From: a virus
Length of the DNA stretch: 21,134 nucleotides
IMG/VR virus record: IMGVR_UViG_3300027971_002207
Location: 1 to 21,134 of that record
Reading direction: 5' to 3' (one strand)
Positions within the stretch are counted from its first letter, which is position 1, and each line of letters starts with the position of its first letter. Below, piece after piece: positions 1 through 7,166 of the stretch. A model generated the notes under the pieces. The model saw only the letters and a list, made by a program, of their open reading frames with translations. It made no database searches and was not told where the DNA came from. Position numbers and translations under genes: made by a program.

Positions 1-14
1 GCCTTTTCTTTCAT
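1..14 (-). CDS. Possible 5' end of a further gene, cut by the window edge
   Basis: An ATG at 14..12 on the minus strand opens a frame reading M-K-E-K before the window ends. It follows the thioesterase gene after about 40 bases, the spacing expected for the next gene of this tightly packed minus-strand run. Only four complete codons are visible, so nothing can be said about the product and the call rests on position alone. Confidence 0.3.
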
Positions 15-55
15 ACTTAAAGATAATATATTTATTTCAATTAAACAACCGTTTT

Positions 56-505
56 TTATTTATTTTTCTCGATCTTTCGTTCTGACTTTGTAAGTAATCC
101 TTTTCCGAATTGATTTACGCGTTCATTATATCTTTGTTTTACTCTTTCAGATATTCTTAAAGGAACTCCTTCGTCATCTATTCTAACGAAAGTAATATTA
201 GTATGGGTTACGATTTCTTGATCTCCTGTATGTACATTATGCTTCCTGGCTTCTATATATAAAGTTACCGATGTATTGCCAAACTTAACTACACTACCGT
301 AAAACTTAATAATATTTCCAACTCGTACGGGCTTCTTAAAGATAAGCTCTTCGATCTTAATAGTAACTATTCTTGAGGTATCACATATTTGAGCTGCGTA
401 TATTGCACCGCACTCATCTATTAAGCCCATCATTAATCCTCCAAACAAATTTCCATGTATCCCTATTTCAGATGCTTTACATATATATGAACTAATTAAC
501 TCCAT
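56..505 (-). CDS. Hotdog-fold acyl-CoA thioesterase-like protein (YciA/ACOT type)
   Basis: Probable acyl-CoA thioester hydrolase of the hotdog superfamily, 149 aa, close to the length of YciA-type single-domain enzymes. Residues 17-23 read HGNLFGG, followed by LMMGLIDECGA with Asp30. This fits the family signature N-x-FGG-x-x-LM-x-x-x-D, in which the Asp and the helix N-terminus form the active site. Residues 45-100 continue with the expected pattern: VTIKIEELIFKKPVRVGN, then G-V-x-x-x-G-x-TSV. The C-terminus is lysine-rich. It lies 1 base from the membrane-protein gene upstream, as the last full gene of the run. The substrate cannot be read from sequence. A metabolic thioesterase is an unusual phage cargo; it may alter host lipid or CoA metabolism, but that is inference. 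Confidence 0.8.
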   Translation of the reverse strand: MELISSYICKASEIGIHGNLFGGLMMGLIDECGAIYAAQICDTSRIVTIKIEELIFKKPVRVGNIIKFYGSVVKFGNTSVTLYIEARKHNVHTGDQEIVTHTNITFVRIDDEGVPLRISERVKQRYNERVNQFGKGLLTKSERKIEKNK

Positions 506-506
506 G

Positions 507-716
507 TTATTTATGTTTATGGTTGAAGAATCTTCTTATAATATAAGATCTTAATATTGATATTATGGTAAAGATTATTGTTACACTACCTAATTGAGTC
601 CAAGTATATGTCATACCACATAACGAATATATGAATGGACTGAAAATTAAAGTAGTTAAGAATCCTACTGTTACGTTAGATATACTTTCAAGTATGCTGT
701 GTTTTTTTGATTGCAT
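507..716 (-). CDS. Small two-helix membrane protein, conserved phage type
   Basis: A 69-aa protein with a short polar N-terminus (MQSKKHSILESISNVTVGF), hydrophobic segments at about residues 14-34 and 42-60, and a basic tail (RSYIIRRFFNHKHK). The pattern SxxES-x-x-N-V-x-x-G at the start and the terminal I-x-RSYxxRRxF match a small membrane-protein family that I recall as common in phage genomes and lacking a known function. The basic C-terminus is likely cytoplasmic by the positive-inside rule. It sits between another small membrane protein (4-base gap) and the thioesterase, so these two may act at the host inner membrane. The role is unknown. Confidence 0.7.
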   Translation of the reverse strand: MQSKKHSILESISNVTVGFLTTLIFSPFIYSLCGMTYTWTQLGSVTIIFTIISILRSYIIRRFFNHKHK

Positions 717-720
717 TGTA

Positions 721-957
721 TTAATCTTTCTTTTTAGATGCTGATACGTATGTACCTATAAATCCGCCCAATACTGCAGGAATTAGTAAGGTATGGTCTT
801 CTATATACCCAATTGCGGTAAAAGCCCCTGCTAGCATAATTAAAGCCCCTGCAACCGAGGCTTTTAATGCTTCGTGATTTGCCATAGCTTTAATATAGAT
901 GCCCCATACATAATCAACGAATATCATTGATAAAAATACTAATATATATTGGATCAT
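721..957 (-). CDS. Small membrane protein with three predicted hydrophobic segments
   Basis: A 78-aa integral membrane protein. Hydrophobic stretches lie at about residues 3-22, 30-50 and 55-73, with a conserved-looking FVDYVWGIYI motif near the end of the first and an alanine/glycine-rich second and third segment (SVAGALIMLAGAF; PAVLGGFIGTYVS). The tail is basic (SASKKKD). Proteins of this shape recur in phage and prophage genomes without an assigned function. The start lies one base after the stop of the clamp-loader small-subunit gene, so it is probably cotranscribed with replication genes. I would call it a conserved phage membrane protein and assign no activity. Confidence 0.7.
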   Translation of the reverse strand: MIQYILVFLSMIFVDYVWGIYIKAMANHEALKASVAGALIMLAGAFTAIGYIEDHTLLIPAVLGGFIGTYVSASKKKD

Positions 958-958
958 G

Positions 959-1474
959 TTATTTTTTCTTTTTAGTTGCTACCTTCTTAGGCGCTTTTGG
1001 TTTTGGTAATGATTTATTTAAAAGAATAGCTTCTATCTCTGATTCGGTATAACCATATTTACTTACTATCTTAATGATAGCATCTATATTATTAATGCCC
1101 GTTAATAAATCTAAATACTCGTAAGCTTGAGACTTTGAACATTCATATTCAGCACTTATAACATCTATTAATACACTGCTATAAGCATTTTCATTCTTAC
1201 CTTTAACCCAAGGACTATAATAAGACCGCTTTGGTAAAATATCATTAAAAAATGAATAAACTTCTTTAGGCTTTAGATCAGACGATATAGCATATCTTTG
1301 AAATTCATTTACTATCTCTAATAAATCAGGATGCATTGACAGAATCATGATTATCATAAATGGCTCTGTTGCTTTCTTTTCCGCATCGTTAAGATCAGAC
1401 CATTTCCTTTCGGTTGAGGTCATGATCTTAACTAAGTCGAAAACAGATACTGGTTTAATTACTTCTTCTGACAT
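959..1474 (-). CDS. Probable clamp-loader small subunit (T4 gp62-like)
   Basis: A 171-aa protein that I assign to the gp62-like small subunit, which joins four large AAA+ subunits to load the sliding clamp in T4-type phages. Visible support is the helix around residues 38-60 (PFMIIMILSMHPDLLEIVNEF), similar to gp62's FMxxxxLSxxP-x-x-x-x-x-x-N, followed by a short linker and the PKRSYYSPWVKG segment at 81-92, matching the conserved P-x-x-KRYxKW stretch of gp62 (187 aa in T4). The C-terminus is a lysine-rich tail (residues 156-171) not known to me in gp62. The start codon overlaps the stop of the zinc-ribbon gene (TAATG), so translation is probably coupled. It lies in the same run as the large subunit and clamp. 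The match is weak and should be tested by profile search. Confidence 0.6.
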   Translation of the reverse strand: MSEEVIKPVSVFDLVKIMTSTERKWSDLNDAEKKATEPFMIIMILSMHPDLLEIVNEFQRYAISSDLKPKEVYSFFNDILPKRSYYSPWVKGKNENAYSSVLIDVISAEYECSKSQAYEYLDLLTGINNIDAIIKIVSKYGYTESEIEAILLNKSLPKPKAPKKVATKKKK

Positions 1475-1740
1475 TATTGAGGGAATATTTTAGGTATTGA
1501 CCCACAAGCCGAACATCTATATGATTCCATTGGTATAAGTTCTTCTTTACCGGTAGGCGCAAGAACTGCAGATATTTTTTTAAAGATATATACAGGTAAG
1601 AAGGTATGATTGCCACACACTTCTCCATCTTCATATACTTCTTCACATTCTAAAGCAGGTTGTTTCAAGTAATCAATTTCAACTCCTCCTACGTTTGCTG
1701 TTGCTCCACTTTTGCCGAGCTGCGATAAATCCATTGCCAT
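1474..1740 (-). CDS. Small zinc-ribbon protein, function unknown
   Basis: An 88-aa protein with four cysteines arranged as two pairs, C32-x9-C42 and C76-x2-C79, separated by a beta-rich stretch (TFLPVYIFKKISAVLAPTGKEELIPM). This is the layout of a zinc ribbon. A similar core, an Ile/Val-rich strand with K-K-x-S-A-x-L-x-PTGKE before a CxxC, occurs in small proteins of T4-like marine phages as I recall them, with no assigned role. It sits between the 199-aa protein (11-base gap) and the gp62-like subunit, with which it shares a TAATG stop/start. Met3 is an alternative start. A replisome- or transcription-linked role would fit the context but is not shown. Confidence 0.65.
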   Translation of the reverse strand: MAMDLSQLGKSGATANVGGVEIDYLKQPALECEEVYEDGEVCGNHTFLPVYIFKKISAVLAPTGKEELIPMESYRCSACGSIPKIFPQ

Positions 1741-1751
1741 ATAATTTTATT

Positions 1752-2351
1752 TTAATTAGTTTTGTCGTAATATTCAAAAACATCTGTAAGTTGATTCTCA
1801 TCTTTAATTGAATGAGTCCACCAATCTCCGTTTATATCAAGTATTGTTTCTTCTTTATCTTTCCATCTATAATCAATTACATCAATATAAAATGTTTTTG
1901 GATAAAACGGAAAAGATTTTATGTTTTGGCAGCTTCTAATATTATTTCCATTTATATCAGTTACGCTTCCATTTCCGGTAAATCTACCACTAATGCTACC
2001 ATCAAAGACAATTGCGTCAATAAAGTATGCTTGACCATTTTTACCATCTTTAAATACTCTGCTATCTCTGTTATTTTGATACATTGATTCACCGCCATTC
2101 ATTACCGAAACATCATTCCATTCTTGATCTTCACCCGTTAAAGGGGCGATCGTCTCAAACATCATTAATTTTTTTACGGCTTGACTAATAGCAGATGATA
2201 CAAATGGAGCAGATCCGCCGCTTTGGCCTGATTTTCCAAATGCTTCACATAAAGCAATTATTTCATTAGAAAATTCTATTATAACAGCACCGGGAGTTGT
2301 TTCTGCGAGTATCTCTAACTCTCTTTTTGCGTGACTTTGTAAATTTGCCAT
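1752..2351 (-). CDS. Conserved phage protein of unknown function, 199 aa
   Basis: A soluble 199-aa protein. The N-terminal half is helical (MANLQSHAKRELEI, a small G-x-x-GGSA-rich turn at 40-47, then ISQAVKKLMMFETIAPLTGEDQEWNDV). The C-terminal half is beta-rich with an aromatic end (FPFYPKTFYIDVIDYRW). The signature pieces N-L-x-x-HA-x-REL, PLTGEDxEWN, YQNxRxSxVFK and FP-x-x-P-x-x-x-Y-x-DV match a family seen in very many unrelated phages and long annotated as hypothetical. It lies 6 bases after the clamp-loader gene. The highly conserved PLTGEDxEW block suggests a defined structural or binding role, but none is established. Confidence 0.7.
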   Translation of the reverse strand: MANLQSHAKRELEILAETTPGAVIIEFSNEIIALCEAFGKSGQSGGSAPFVSSAISQAVKKLMMFETIAPLTGEDQEWNDVSVMNGGESMYQNNRDSRVFKDGKNGQAYFIDAIVFDGSISGRFTGNGSVTDINGNNIRSCQNIKSFPFYPKTFYIDVIDYRWKDKEETILDINGDWWTHSIKDENQLTDVFEYYDKTN

Positions 2352-2357
2352 ATAATT

Positions 2358-3296
2358 TTATTTTTTAATAGTTCCTATAAGAGCTGCGAACATCGCCGCA
2401 GCATTGATATCTTTATTAACTGAGAAAGTGTCTTTGTACTGATATTCTGCTATTATCATAATAACAGGGCCAATATGACCCGTCCCATAAACATCTATCT
2501 CATCATATAATATTCTAAATAAATCAGCAAAGTCTCTTATCTTAGAATCTGCGATTAATTGTCTTATTTTAGTAAAGCATTCTTTTGGACTGGTTTCATT
2601 CTTTAATATATCAATACATTGTAAAGTATATGCTTTTCTAGATGATATAGATTTATCAGGTGTTAGTTCTCCGTTTACTGAATGCTGTTGACATAAGTTA
2701 ATTACCTTTCTGATATCTGGATATCCTTCATTAACAAAGTTTGCAACATCCTTAATATCAAAAGTAATATTTTCATTGTTCAATATCTTTACTACCCTTT
2801 CTGCCACTTCCTTTTTATTAGGAGGTATGATTTGAAAGGATTGACATCTACTTTGAATAGCAGGAATAATTCTGTCTAGGTAATTACAGGTTAAAATAAA
2901 CCTAGCATGGCTACTAAATGTCTCCATTAAGTTACGCAATGCTGCTTGAGCTTGAATAGTAACATAATCTGCCTCGTCTAATATAACTACTTTAAACTTA
3001 TTGAAACTAATCGTACTTACAAATGATTTTATTTTATCTCTAATAACATCAACTGAATTCTCATCAGATGCATTTATATAAAGCATTTCAAAATCAAAAG
3101 TGTTTGTAATTAATTTAGCGCAACTAGTTTTACCTGTACCTGGAGGTCCGCTTAAAAGAAGATGGGGCATATCCTCATTTTGAAGAAATACCCGAATCTT
3201 CTCTTTTATGTGTTCATTACCAATATAATCCTCCAAGGTAACTGGGCGATATTTCTCTACCCAGATATCATGTTCTTTATATACGTTAATTGCCAT
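2358..3296 (-). CDS. 44: Sliding-clamp loader large subunit (T4 gp44-like AAA+ ATPase)
   Basis: A 312-aa AAA+ ATPase of the replication factor C/gp44 family, which opens the sliding clamp and places it on primed DNA. The N-terminal WVEKYRP motif at 12-18 is the family hallmark. The Walker A motif GPPGTGKT is at 50-57 and the DEAD-box Walker B (VVILDEAD) ends at 110. Sensor 1 (ILTCNYLDRIIPAIQ) is followed by the SRC motif at 149-151, which supplies the arginine finger acting in trans. A helical collar domain follows from about residue 215. The length matches T4 gp44 (319 aa). The gene starts inside the upstream 100-aa gene (11-base overlap) and belongs to a clamp - small unknown - loader - gp62-like run. 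Confidence 0.95.
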   Translation of the reverse strand: MAINVYKEHDIWVEKYRPVTLEDYIGNEHIKEKIRVFLQNEDMPHLLLSGPPGTGKTSCAKLITNTFDFEMLYINASDENSVDVIRDKIKSFVSTISFNKFKVVILDEADYVTIQAQAALRNLMETFSSHARFILTCNYLDRIIPAIQSRCQSFQIIPPNKKEVAERVVKILNNENITFDIKDVANFVNEGYPDIRKVINLCQQHSVNGELTPDKSISSRKAYTLQCIDILKNETSPKECFTKIRQLIADSKIRDFADLFRILYDEIDVYGTGHIGPVIMIIAEYQYKDTFSVNKDINAAAMFAALIGTIKK

Positions 3297-3588
3297 TCTT
3301 CTCAGAAATATCTGTTGTAAACATATAACGATACTTTTTGAACATTCTTTGCATCTTTAAACGATTCTTGTATTGAGCAAAGGTTTCGATTTCACTTCTT
3401 TCACTACTTAAAGCAGTAATATCAGTTACTAAACGATAATTAGAATCTAATGATTCATCTATAACCCAAGTCACGAACTTATAATGGTTTTTAGAACCTT
3501 GAATATATGTCGGGACGATTTGAGTCATACTCTTTGTAAAAGACTCTTGAAGTCTTTGAGTTTCTGAGATTGTTAATGTATTTATCAT
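3286..3588 (-). CDS. Hypothetical 100-aa protein between clamp and clamp loader
   Basis: A 100-aa basic, apparently soluble protein without a domain I recognise. It has a polar N-terminal helix (ETQRLQESFTKSM), a middle stretch rich in aromatic residues (HYKFVTWVIDES) and a strongly basic segment near the end (YKNRLKMQRMFKKYRYMF), compatible with nucleic-acid or protein binding. It starts 1 base after the clamp gene ends and overlaps the clamp-loader start by 11 bases, so it is almost certainly translated with them. Position alone makes a replisome accessory role plausible. It is too short and too different to be a standard gp62; the better gp62 candidate is the 171-aa protein at 959-1474. 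Confidence 0.7.
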   Translation of the reverse strand: MINTLTISETQRLQESFTKSMTQIVPTYIQGSKNHYKFVTWVIDESLDSNYRLVTDITALSSERSEIETFAQYKNRLKMQRMFKKYRYMFTTDISEKNGN

Positions 3589-3589
3589 A

Positions 3590-4306
3590 TTATTGGATGC
3601 TTAATTGTACTAAGTAATAAGTTGATTTAAAGTCTTTACCAGTAAAAGTAGCTCTTGCTAATCCTTGACCTGATACTTCAAAGATTCCTGCATCTGCTCC
3701 TTTATTCGAATTTAAAATTTCTTTAAAGATATTAGCAGAGAAACAAGTAGGAGTTAATTTTCCTTCTGATTCAGCATTTACGCTAAACTTGATTCTATTA
3801 GTATTTACTGTCGAATAATTAAGTAATACCTCTGAATTAGTCCCGTCTGACGTAACTGCGAAGTTTTCAGCTTCTGGCATACCATTCTTAGCTTTTAAGA
3901 ATTTATCAGAGAATTCCTTTGTGATATCAATCTTAACATCAAAAGATGGAAGAGCTTTTATTTTAGGAACTGCTTTAATTACTGATAGATCTGATAACAT
4001 ATAAGTAATTGAAGTATTGCTATCACTAATGATTAAAGAAAATACCTTTTGATCTACTTTAACTAATTTGATTTCAATTTCGCTATCTAATACAGATAAC
4101 ATTTTTAATAATTGACTTGTAGTATATACTGCCAACTCTGCATCCTCAATATCTACAGAATCCAATACTACCTCTCCAATCACGTTTTGATTAGATGAAA
4201 TAAAAGAACAAATCAATTGATTATCCTTTATAATTAACTTTACGCTGTCTGTATTACCAGCTAAGTGATATCTGTTGATAAGACTCACGATTCTTTCTTT
4301 TTGCAT
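3590..4306 (-). CDS. 45: Sliding clamp (T4 gp45-like)
   Basis: A 238-aa DNA polymerase processivity clamp, close to T4 gp45 (228 aa). This family forms a trimeric ring; in T4 it also activates late transcription. Recognisable parts are the N-terminal strand-helix region with VSLINRYHLAGNTDS, the repeated beta pattern of the first half (LIICSFIS-like, VIGEVVLDSVDIEDAELAVY), the LLKMLSVLD helix, and a second similar half with TCFSANIFKEIL followed by ISGxGLAxAxF-like text near the end. It is the second gene after the candidate promoter at 5571-5602, following dpdA by about 37 bases, and precedes the loader genes. Its start is preceded by AATAAGTT, shared with two other genes here. Identification rests on pattern plus the neighbouring loader. 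Confidence 0.85.
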   Translation of the reverse strand: MQKERIVSLINRYHLAGNTDSVKLIIKDNQLICSFISSNQNVIGEVVLDSVDIEDAELAVYTTSQLLKMLSVLDSEIEIKLVKVDQKVFSLIISDSNTSITYMLSDLSVIKAVPKIKALPSFDVKIDITKEFSDKFLKAKNGMPEAENFAVTSDGTNSEVLLNYSTVNTNRIKFSVNAESEGKLTPTCFSANIFKEILNSNKGADAGIFEVSGQGLARATFTGKDFKSTYYLVQLSIQ

Positions 4307-4343
4307 AACTTATTGTTTTTATTTTTATTAGAATGATTTAATT

Positions 4344-5549
4344 TTATAGTTCGAAGAAGTTATTCATAACCTCTTTGTGCTGGCTAGCAATCCACTGGCC
4401 ACCGTAATTGATATAGATATTTCTATATTTTTCATAGATATGCATTGGATCATCTGACTCAAACATTTCATGAATGGATTGAAGTATTGAATATAAATCT
4501 TTAGGAATAACTTCTCCTAATAATTCAATATCCTTAGTACAGAAACTACTAATATCTAATAATCCTTTGTTAAATACTAACAGATTTTGTAATGTACCTC
4601 TATCATAATATTCCTGCTTGTAATCATTAATAATCTTCATATTCCAATTCTTTGTTATAGGAGTATGAAATAAAGTAGGCATTAAATCTTCTTCTCTATA
4701 CTTAATATCTCTTGATACATGTATTTGATCCCATTTCTGAGCTGAGAAGTTAGGTCCTATAATCAAATCGCCAAACACCGGAAATTGTCCTGGTGAAGAG
4801 CTATCCGTCATTAATTGGATTCTACCGCCATAATGCTTATTTAAAAGAGCTTGATAAGTTCCTAGGATAAAGAAGTCTGATACCTTAGAAATACCCAACA
4901 TATGAATAAATTCTACATTAGCTTTTTCAAACTCTCTATTTTTTAAGAATAATGCTATAGTATACATAAAATCGACTAATCTTCTGCTACCTCCAACACA
5001 CCAACCATTAAAATCAAAGTCCTTTACGGTATCATACCATAAATTAAATTGACTTGGATTATTTCCTTGAAGAACATTTAAGAATCTTGTTTTACCGCTT
5101 TGTTTCTGAGCAAAGTATTTAAAATTATCATAACTGAAATCTAATGATTCTTGAAACTTACCTTCATAGCTCATACGAGGAGGTATATCTAAGTTAGCTG
5201 CTACATCTGAATTAGCTTCTAAGAATTGTAATATTTGATCACGAATATTAACGTCCCATTTAATAGCGCCTGATGCTATCTGGAATCCTCCCGAATCACC
5301 AAAGGTAAATGTTTCTTCTAATCCAAATCTTTGTCTAGCATCCATCTTTTTATAAAAATGACCTGCAGTTATTAAGAAGTAAGGATGTCTAAATTCTTCT
5401 GGGAAATCTTTCGAATAGAATCTAGATGTTAGTCCAGGTTCAATATCTCTATTTTTCTGAAGCGACGATGCCGTACCTCCTGCTGATAGCGAAGGAATAA
5501 ATAGCGGCTTTCGATTTGGGTTGGGTGCAACCAAGTGTGATAAATCCAT
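4344..5549 (-). CDS. dpdA: DpdA-like 7-deazaguanine DNA transglycosylase (TGT superfamily)
   Basis: A 401-aa member of the tRNA-guanine transglycosylase superfamily, most like the DpdA enzymes that exchange guanine in DNA for a 7-deazaguanine. It shows the TIM-barrel landmarks FGDSGGFQ (Asp85, the base-binding/general-acid Asp), LDIPPR at 120-125, NVLQG at 158-162 and the glycine-rich WCVGG at 183-187. Asp249 in LMTDSSS is my candidate for the nucleophile. The zinc-binding CxCxxC cluster of bacterial tRNA-directed TGT is absent, which favours the DNA enzyme. The same window encodes FolE, QueD and QueE, which would make its substrate, and this context is the strongest functional support. The gene follows a terminator and a candidate promoter shared with queD and is followed by the clamp gene, so modification may be timed with replication. 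Confidence 0.85.
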   Translation of the reverse strand: MDLSHLVAPNPNRKPLFIPSLSAGGTASSLQKNRDIEPGLTSRFYSKDFPEEFRHPYFLITAGHFYKKMDARQRFGLEETFTFGDSGGFQIASGAIKWDVNIRDQILQFLEANSDVAANLDIPPRMSYEGKFQESLDFSYDNFKYFAQKQSGKTRFLNVLQGNNPSQFNLWYDTVKDFDFNGWCVGGSRRLVDFMYTIALFLKNREFEKANVEFIHMLGISKVSDFFILGTYQALLNKHYGGRIQLMTDSSSPGQFPVFGDLIIGPNFSAQKWDQIHVSRDIKYREEDLMPTLFHTPITKNWNMKIINDYKQEYYDRGTLQNLLVFNKGLLDISSFCTKDIELLGEVIPKDLYSILQSIHEMFESDDPMHIYEKYRNIYINYGGQWIASQHKEVMNNFFEL

Positions 5550-5570
5550 TTATTATTATTTAATTTTATC

Positions 5571-5602
5571 TAATATAATGATAAAGATTCATAAAACCTA
5601 AT
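5571..5602 (-). promoter_or_regulatory. Candidate promoter for the dpdA-clamp-loader run
   Basis: On the minus strand, ATTAGG (5602-5597) and ATTATATTA (5579-5571) are separated by exactly 17 bases, with ATGAA four bases after the first box. The same three elements with the same spacing lie upstream of queD at 18560-18591. Both copies follow directly after an intrinsic terminator and end about 20 bases before a start codon. No transcription start is known; the claim rests on this repeated arrangement. Confidence 0.45.
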
Positions 5603-5611
5603 TTTTAACAT

Positions 5612-5631
5612 AAAAAAAGCCCTTTCGGGCT
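5612..5631 (-). terminator. Intrinsic terminator after the leader-gene run
   Basis: Read on the minus strand, AGCCC-GAAA-GGGCT forms a five-pair GC-rich stem with a GAAA tetraloop, followed at once by seven T. It starts 4 bases after the stop of the 57-aa gene at 5635 and lies just before the candidate dpdA promoter, so it separates the two transcription units. Confidence 0.85.
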
Positions 5632-5634
5632 AAT

Positions 5635-5808
5635 TCATTTCTTTAATCCATTATCTATCAAATAGAAAAAACTAGACTTAGTTTCATTATTTTTTATCTC
5701 TGGATATTGTTGGGAAAGTATATCATATATCTTAAATGCCAAATTTGGCTCGATACTAAAGGAATCCATTTCCTCTTTGATTAATTTTATTAGTTCTGTC
5801 TTTTTCAT
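5635..5808 (-). CDS. Small 57-aa protein with a shortened shared leader
   Basis: A short frame translating to 57 aa and filling the gap between the 436-aa gene and the terminator. It starts MKKTELIKLIKEEMDSFSIE, so its first 13 residues carry the leader seen on its three upstream neighbours (MKKSELNQLIKEE in the next gene), after which the sequence diverges (PNLAFKIYDILSQQYPEI). The full KKVLKE end of the leader is missing. The start lies 6 bases after the stop of the 436-aa gene and the stop 3 bases before the terminator hairpin, placing it as the last gene of the unit. It may be a very small tagged protein or a decayed copy of a leader gene. No function can be assigned. Confidence 0.7.
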   Translation of the reverse strand: MKKTELIKLIKEEMDSFSIEPNLAFKIYDILSQQYPEIKNNETKSSFFYLIDNGLKK

Positions 5809-5814
5809 ATTATC

Positions 5815-7125
5815 TTACCATTTAAAATCACTTAATCCATTAACTCTTGTAGCATGTCCAGCACCCCAAGAACTAATTTTTAATTGTTTGCCACCATCAA
5901 TAAAATCTATATCTAATGGTCTATTTGCGCCACTATCTACTTCGGGTGATGAAATAACTACAGTAAGTCTACCGCCAAAAGCTTCAGATGGGTCAGCATT
6001 TTTATAATTAGGCTGCCAATTCCAATATTTAACGGAATATTTAGATATTATATATCTTTTACCGTCAGCAAGCACTTTATATACAGCTGATGAATATGTG
6101 TTATCATTATCTGGTAATTGATATCCTATATATATGCTACTTGCCCAAGGATCATCTCCCGACTGCGCCCATATCATAACTTGTTGATTATCAGTTCTGC
6201 ATTTATCTGTAAATTTCCAATACCCAACCCAAGGTGCATCATTCCTAGCTACTGCTGAATCAGCTAATTGCATTTTAACATTAGGTTTAAGAACCATTTG
6301 TTTGTATTGTGTCGTGTCGCTTTTTGAAGTTTTGGGTTTAGGTGTATATTTACCTAATCCTGCTAATACACTATTTACAGTAACTGTTTTACCAGATGTA
6401 TTTAAAAAGTCTACAGGGGCAACGTTTTCTTCTTCTCCTGATGGCATTTCTGTTTGAGCATTGTTAGGTCTAATATCTGAATTATCTGGCTTTGTGCAAG
6501 AAACTAATCCAGATGCTAATACTAAGCAAGTCGCTGCAATGACTAATTTATCTTTTATGCCTTCATCCATAGTTACTTTTCCGTCAGGATTAACTGTTAC
6601 AATTTTAGTTTTACCTGTTGGTCCTTTTAATTCAACATTCATATCATCAGTTACTTCAATACCAGCCTTTTTTAATGCTTTCATTAATGTATTTTCTGGT
6701 ATAGAAGTTTCTTTTAAAGAAGATTGTTTATTTGATTTAGTATTAGTAAATACTTCTGGAGAATTTACATTATGATCTGTAACTATTAATAAATCTATAT
6801 CATTACTGCTAGCTTCCATTTTTGTAATTTTCGTAGCCTTTTGCATAAAGTATGCTTGGATATTTAAAATTATTGAATCATCTACTAGCCCTTTTAATTT
6901 ACTTAATTCTCGTAAATTAATAACGTCTGATGGTTTTAGATCTGATCGACCTCCGCTATTATAGCAAACAATTGCATATTTTTTACCAGCAACATTTCCA
7001 ATAAATCCATATCCATTTGTAAATTTATCATTATTGACTCTTTGTATTTTATCATAGATCGTAGATTCCTTTAATACTTTCTTGATCTCTTCTTTGATCA
7101 ATTGATTAAGTTCTGATTTTTTCAT
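5815..7125 (-). CDS. Leader-tagged protein with an internal lipoprotein-type signal, 436 aa
   Basis: A 436-aa protein of unknown function with an odd layout. Residues 1-20 are the shared leader (MKKSELNQLIKEEIKKVLKE), followed by Ser, as expected for a prohead-protease site. Residues 22-130 form a soluble mixed domain. A second L-K-E site lies at 137-139, before a linker. Residues 194-210 are a hydrophobic run ending LVSC with Cys210, a good lipobox, and then a polar TKPDNSD stretch like a mature lipoprotein start. The C-terminal part (about 300-436) is aromatic-rich and beta-like (WVGYWKF, YWNWQPNY). An in-frame ATG at 6570 (Met186) could start a separate lipoprotein, though its n-region DEGIKDK is not basic. 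So this may be a fusion or two overlapping products. It lies between two other leader genes. Confidence 0.75.
   Translation of the reverse strand: MKKSELNQLIKEEIKKVLKESTIYDKIQRVNNDKFTNGYGFIGNVAGKKYAIVCYNSGGRSDLKPSDVINLRELSKLKGLVDDSIILNIQAYFMQKATKITKMEASSNDIDLLIVTDHNVNSPEVFTNTKSNKQSSLKETSIPENTLMKALKKAGIEVTDDMNVELKGPTGKTKIVTVNPDGKVTMDEGIKDKLVIAATCLVLASGLVSCTKPDNSDIRPNNAQTEMPSGEEENVAPVDFLNTSGKTVTVNSVLAGLGKYTPKPKTSKSDTTQYKQMVLKPNVKMQLADSAVARNDAPWVGYWKFTDKCRTDNQQVMIWAQSGDDPWASSIYIGYQLPDNDNTYSSAVYKVLADGKRYIISKYSVKYWNWQPNYKNADPSEAFGGRLTVVISSPEVDSGANRPLDIDFIDGGKQLKISSWGAGHATRVNGLSDFKW
7070..7102 (-). repeat. 33-bp leader repeat, copy A
   Basis: A 33-base stretch encoding the core LIKEEIKKVLK of the leader of the 436-aa protein. 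It is identical at base level to 7465-7497 and 7867-7899, including synonymous positions, so the copies spread recently or are kept uniform by recombination. Confidence 0.95.
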
Positions 7126-7166
7126 AGTTAAATGTTTATTTTTGTTTTTATTTACATATCCAACAA

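Noticed and set aside
1455-1646. 63-aa minus-strand frame overlapping the zinc-ribbon gene
   Set aside because: It is an alternative frame of the zinc-ribbon gene, and the zinc-ribbon frame has paired Cys residues and coupled start/stop codons.
3286-3588. Assigning the 100-aa protein as the clamp-loader small subunit by its position next to the loader
   Set aside because: It is about half the length of gp62 and lacks the helix and P-x-x-KRYxKW-like motif that the 171-aa protein at 959-1474 shows.
5777-6007. Plus-strand open frames within the 436-aa gene and elsewhere (for example 1812-2087, 6461-6775, 7612-7941, 9815-10030, 13555-13761, 17818-18024, 19031-19285)
   Set aside because: They are antisense to well-supported genes, have shadow-like composition (Ser/Ile/Phe-rich) and match no family. 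All other evidence places genes on the minus strand only.
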